Source of the DNA: Sipunculus nudus
Lineage: Eukaryota > Annelida > Sipuncula > Golfingiida > Sipunculidae
Assembly: GCA_026874595.1 (NCBI GenBank)
Contig: JAPPUL010000084.1
Coordinates: 545,001 to 609,000 of the forward strand
Direction: 5' to 3'
DNA: 64,000 nucleotides
The position numbers and the translations under genes were made by a program. Position 1 is the stretch's first letter. Every line of letters begins with the position of its first letter. The notes under the pieces were generated by a model, which did not search any database, had not been told where the DNA came from, and worked only from the letters and a program-made list of their open reading frames with translations. Positions 63,596 to 64,000 of the stretch are shown here, in pieces.

Positions 63596-64000
63596 CTAGG
63601 CAAGCTCTGTCTTTGGATCTATATCTTGCCCTTCCCTTTTCAAATCTTTACGCGTTAGTGCATTTTCTTCTTCTGCTACACTATCTCCTCCCCCCATAAC
63701 TCCTCCTCCCTCCCCCGCTCCCTCTTCTGCACCTTCTAGCATATTATTACCACCATCAGAACCCTCACCTACCACAGACACTATCTCTTCTATTGCCTCT
63801 TCTCTTTGTTCACTGCCTACAGGCCCTAGCAACTCCTCTATCCCTGCACGATCTATTGTCTCTTCCTTTAGTAACGCCTCCGCCAAAAGTTCAAGCTTTT
63901 CTCCATTCGTATAAAGCATTTCGTGTGCTTTCTTAAAACACTCATCCACTATCCGTTTTACTTCCTTATCTATTAACTCTGCTGTCTTTTCACTGTAATC
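63596..64000 (-). CDS. ftsH: ATP-dependent zinc metalloprotease FtsH, C-terminal end
   Basis: The visible 134 codons start inside the gene at the right edge. They read SEKTAELIDKEVKRIVDECF then EMLYTNGEKLELLAEALLKEETIDRAGIEELLG, the end of the FtsH peptidase domain. An acidic Gly-rich tail of about 75 residues follows, longer than is common. FtsH degrades membrane and regulatory proteins. The AAA and zinc motifs lie outside the window. Confidence 0.9.
   Translation of the reverse strand, partial: DYSEKTAELIDKEVKRIVDECFKKAHEMLYTNGEKLELLAEALLKEETIDRAGIEELLGPVGSEQREEAIEEIVSVVGEGSDGGNNMLEGAEEGAGEGGGVMGGGDSVAEEENALTRKDLKREGQDIDPKTELA

Overview
This is a stretch of bacterial chromosome, A+T-rich (about one third G+C by eye), from a diderm with lipopolysaccharide: lpxA and waaA (Kdo transferase) are present, with murG, lspA, many lipoproteins and an RND efflux pair. 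The genetic code is standard (TAA, TAG and TGA all end genes). I cannot name the species. Loose lipoboxes (F-S-A-C as well as L-S-S-C) and a remnant HD-GYP protein fit a spirochaete-like lineage, but that is inference only. The window begins inside priA and ends inside ftsH.

Layout. 1-1083: priA and a pterin carbinolamine dehydratase. 1257-10835: ten tandem paralogues of exported six-bladed kelch-propeller lipoproteins, most with their own conserved leader and downstream hairpin. Four are clearly intact (3856, 5019, 6382, 7615), one is long but has no ATG (8897), and five are broken or fragmentary, with lesions concentrated in the signal-peptide region. 11007-22897: core genes including lpxA, a bacterioferritin-like gene with an early stop, an MTA/purine phosphorylase, lspA, an Smr protein, a HEAT-repeat protein, prfB with its programmed +1 frameshift, rpiB, aroE, two CAU tRNAs and ychF.

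23067-48374: a lipoprotein, pyrD, a TPR protein, waaA, a LolD/MacB-type ABC transporter, the grpE-dnaK-dnaJ operon, murG, a PPC-repeat protein, glnA, precorrin-2 dehydrogenase, a PHP phosphatase, a large protein with a remnant HD-GYP domain, a Bcp peroxiredoxin, pyrE and a fusion of a protease-dead HtrA-like domain to an NHL propeller. 48647-64000: an RND adaptor, a tandem pair of MDR dehydrogenases (the second frameshifted), argJ, an accessory pair (NERD-UvrD helicase; HARE-HTH + GIY-YIG nuclease), the RND pump, queC and ogt joined by a ~330-bp tandem duplication, a TrkA-type potassium channel and the ftsH tail.

Three themes run through the window. First, the kelch lipoprotein array looks like a surface-protein diversification locus, with slippage lesions, 5'-end nonsense lesions and blade-scale duplications. 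Second, short direct tandem duplications (11-17 bp, up to ~330 bp) are unusually frequent both inside and between genes. Third, strand composition flips several times over short distances, and a relic of the RND gene start lies far from the intact RND gene. Together these point to local inversions or insertions, best seen where argJ plus the helicase/nuclease pair separates the dehydrogenases from the RND pump.
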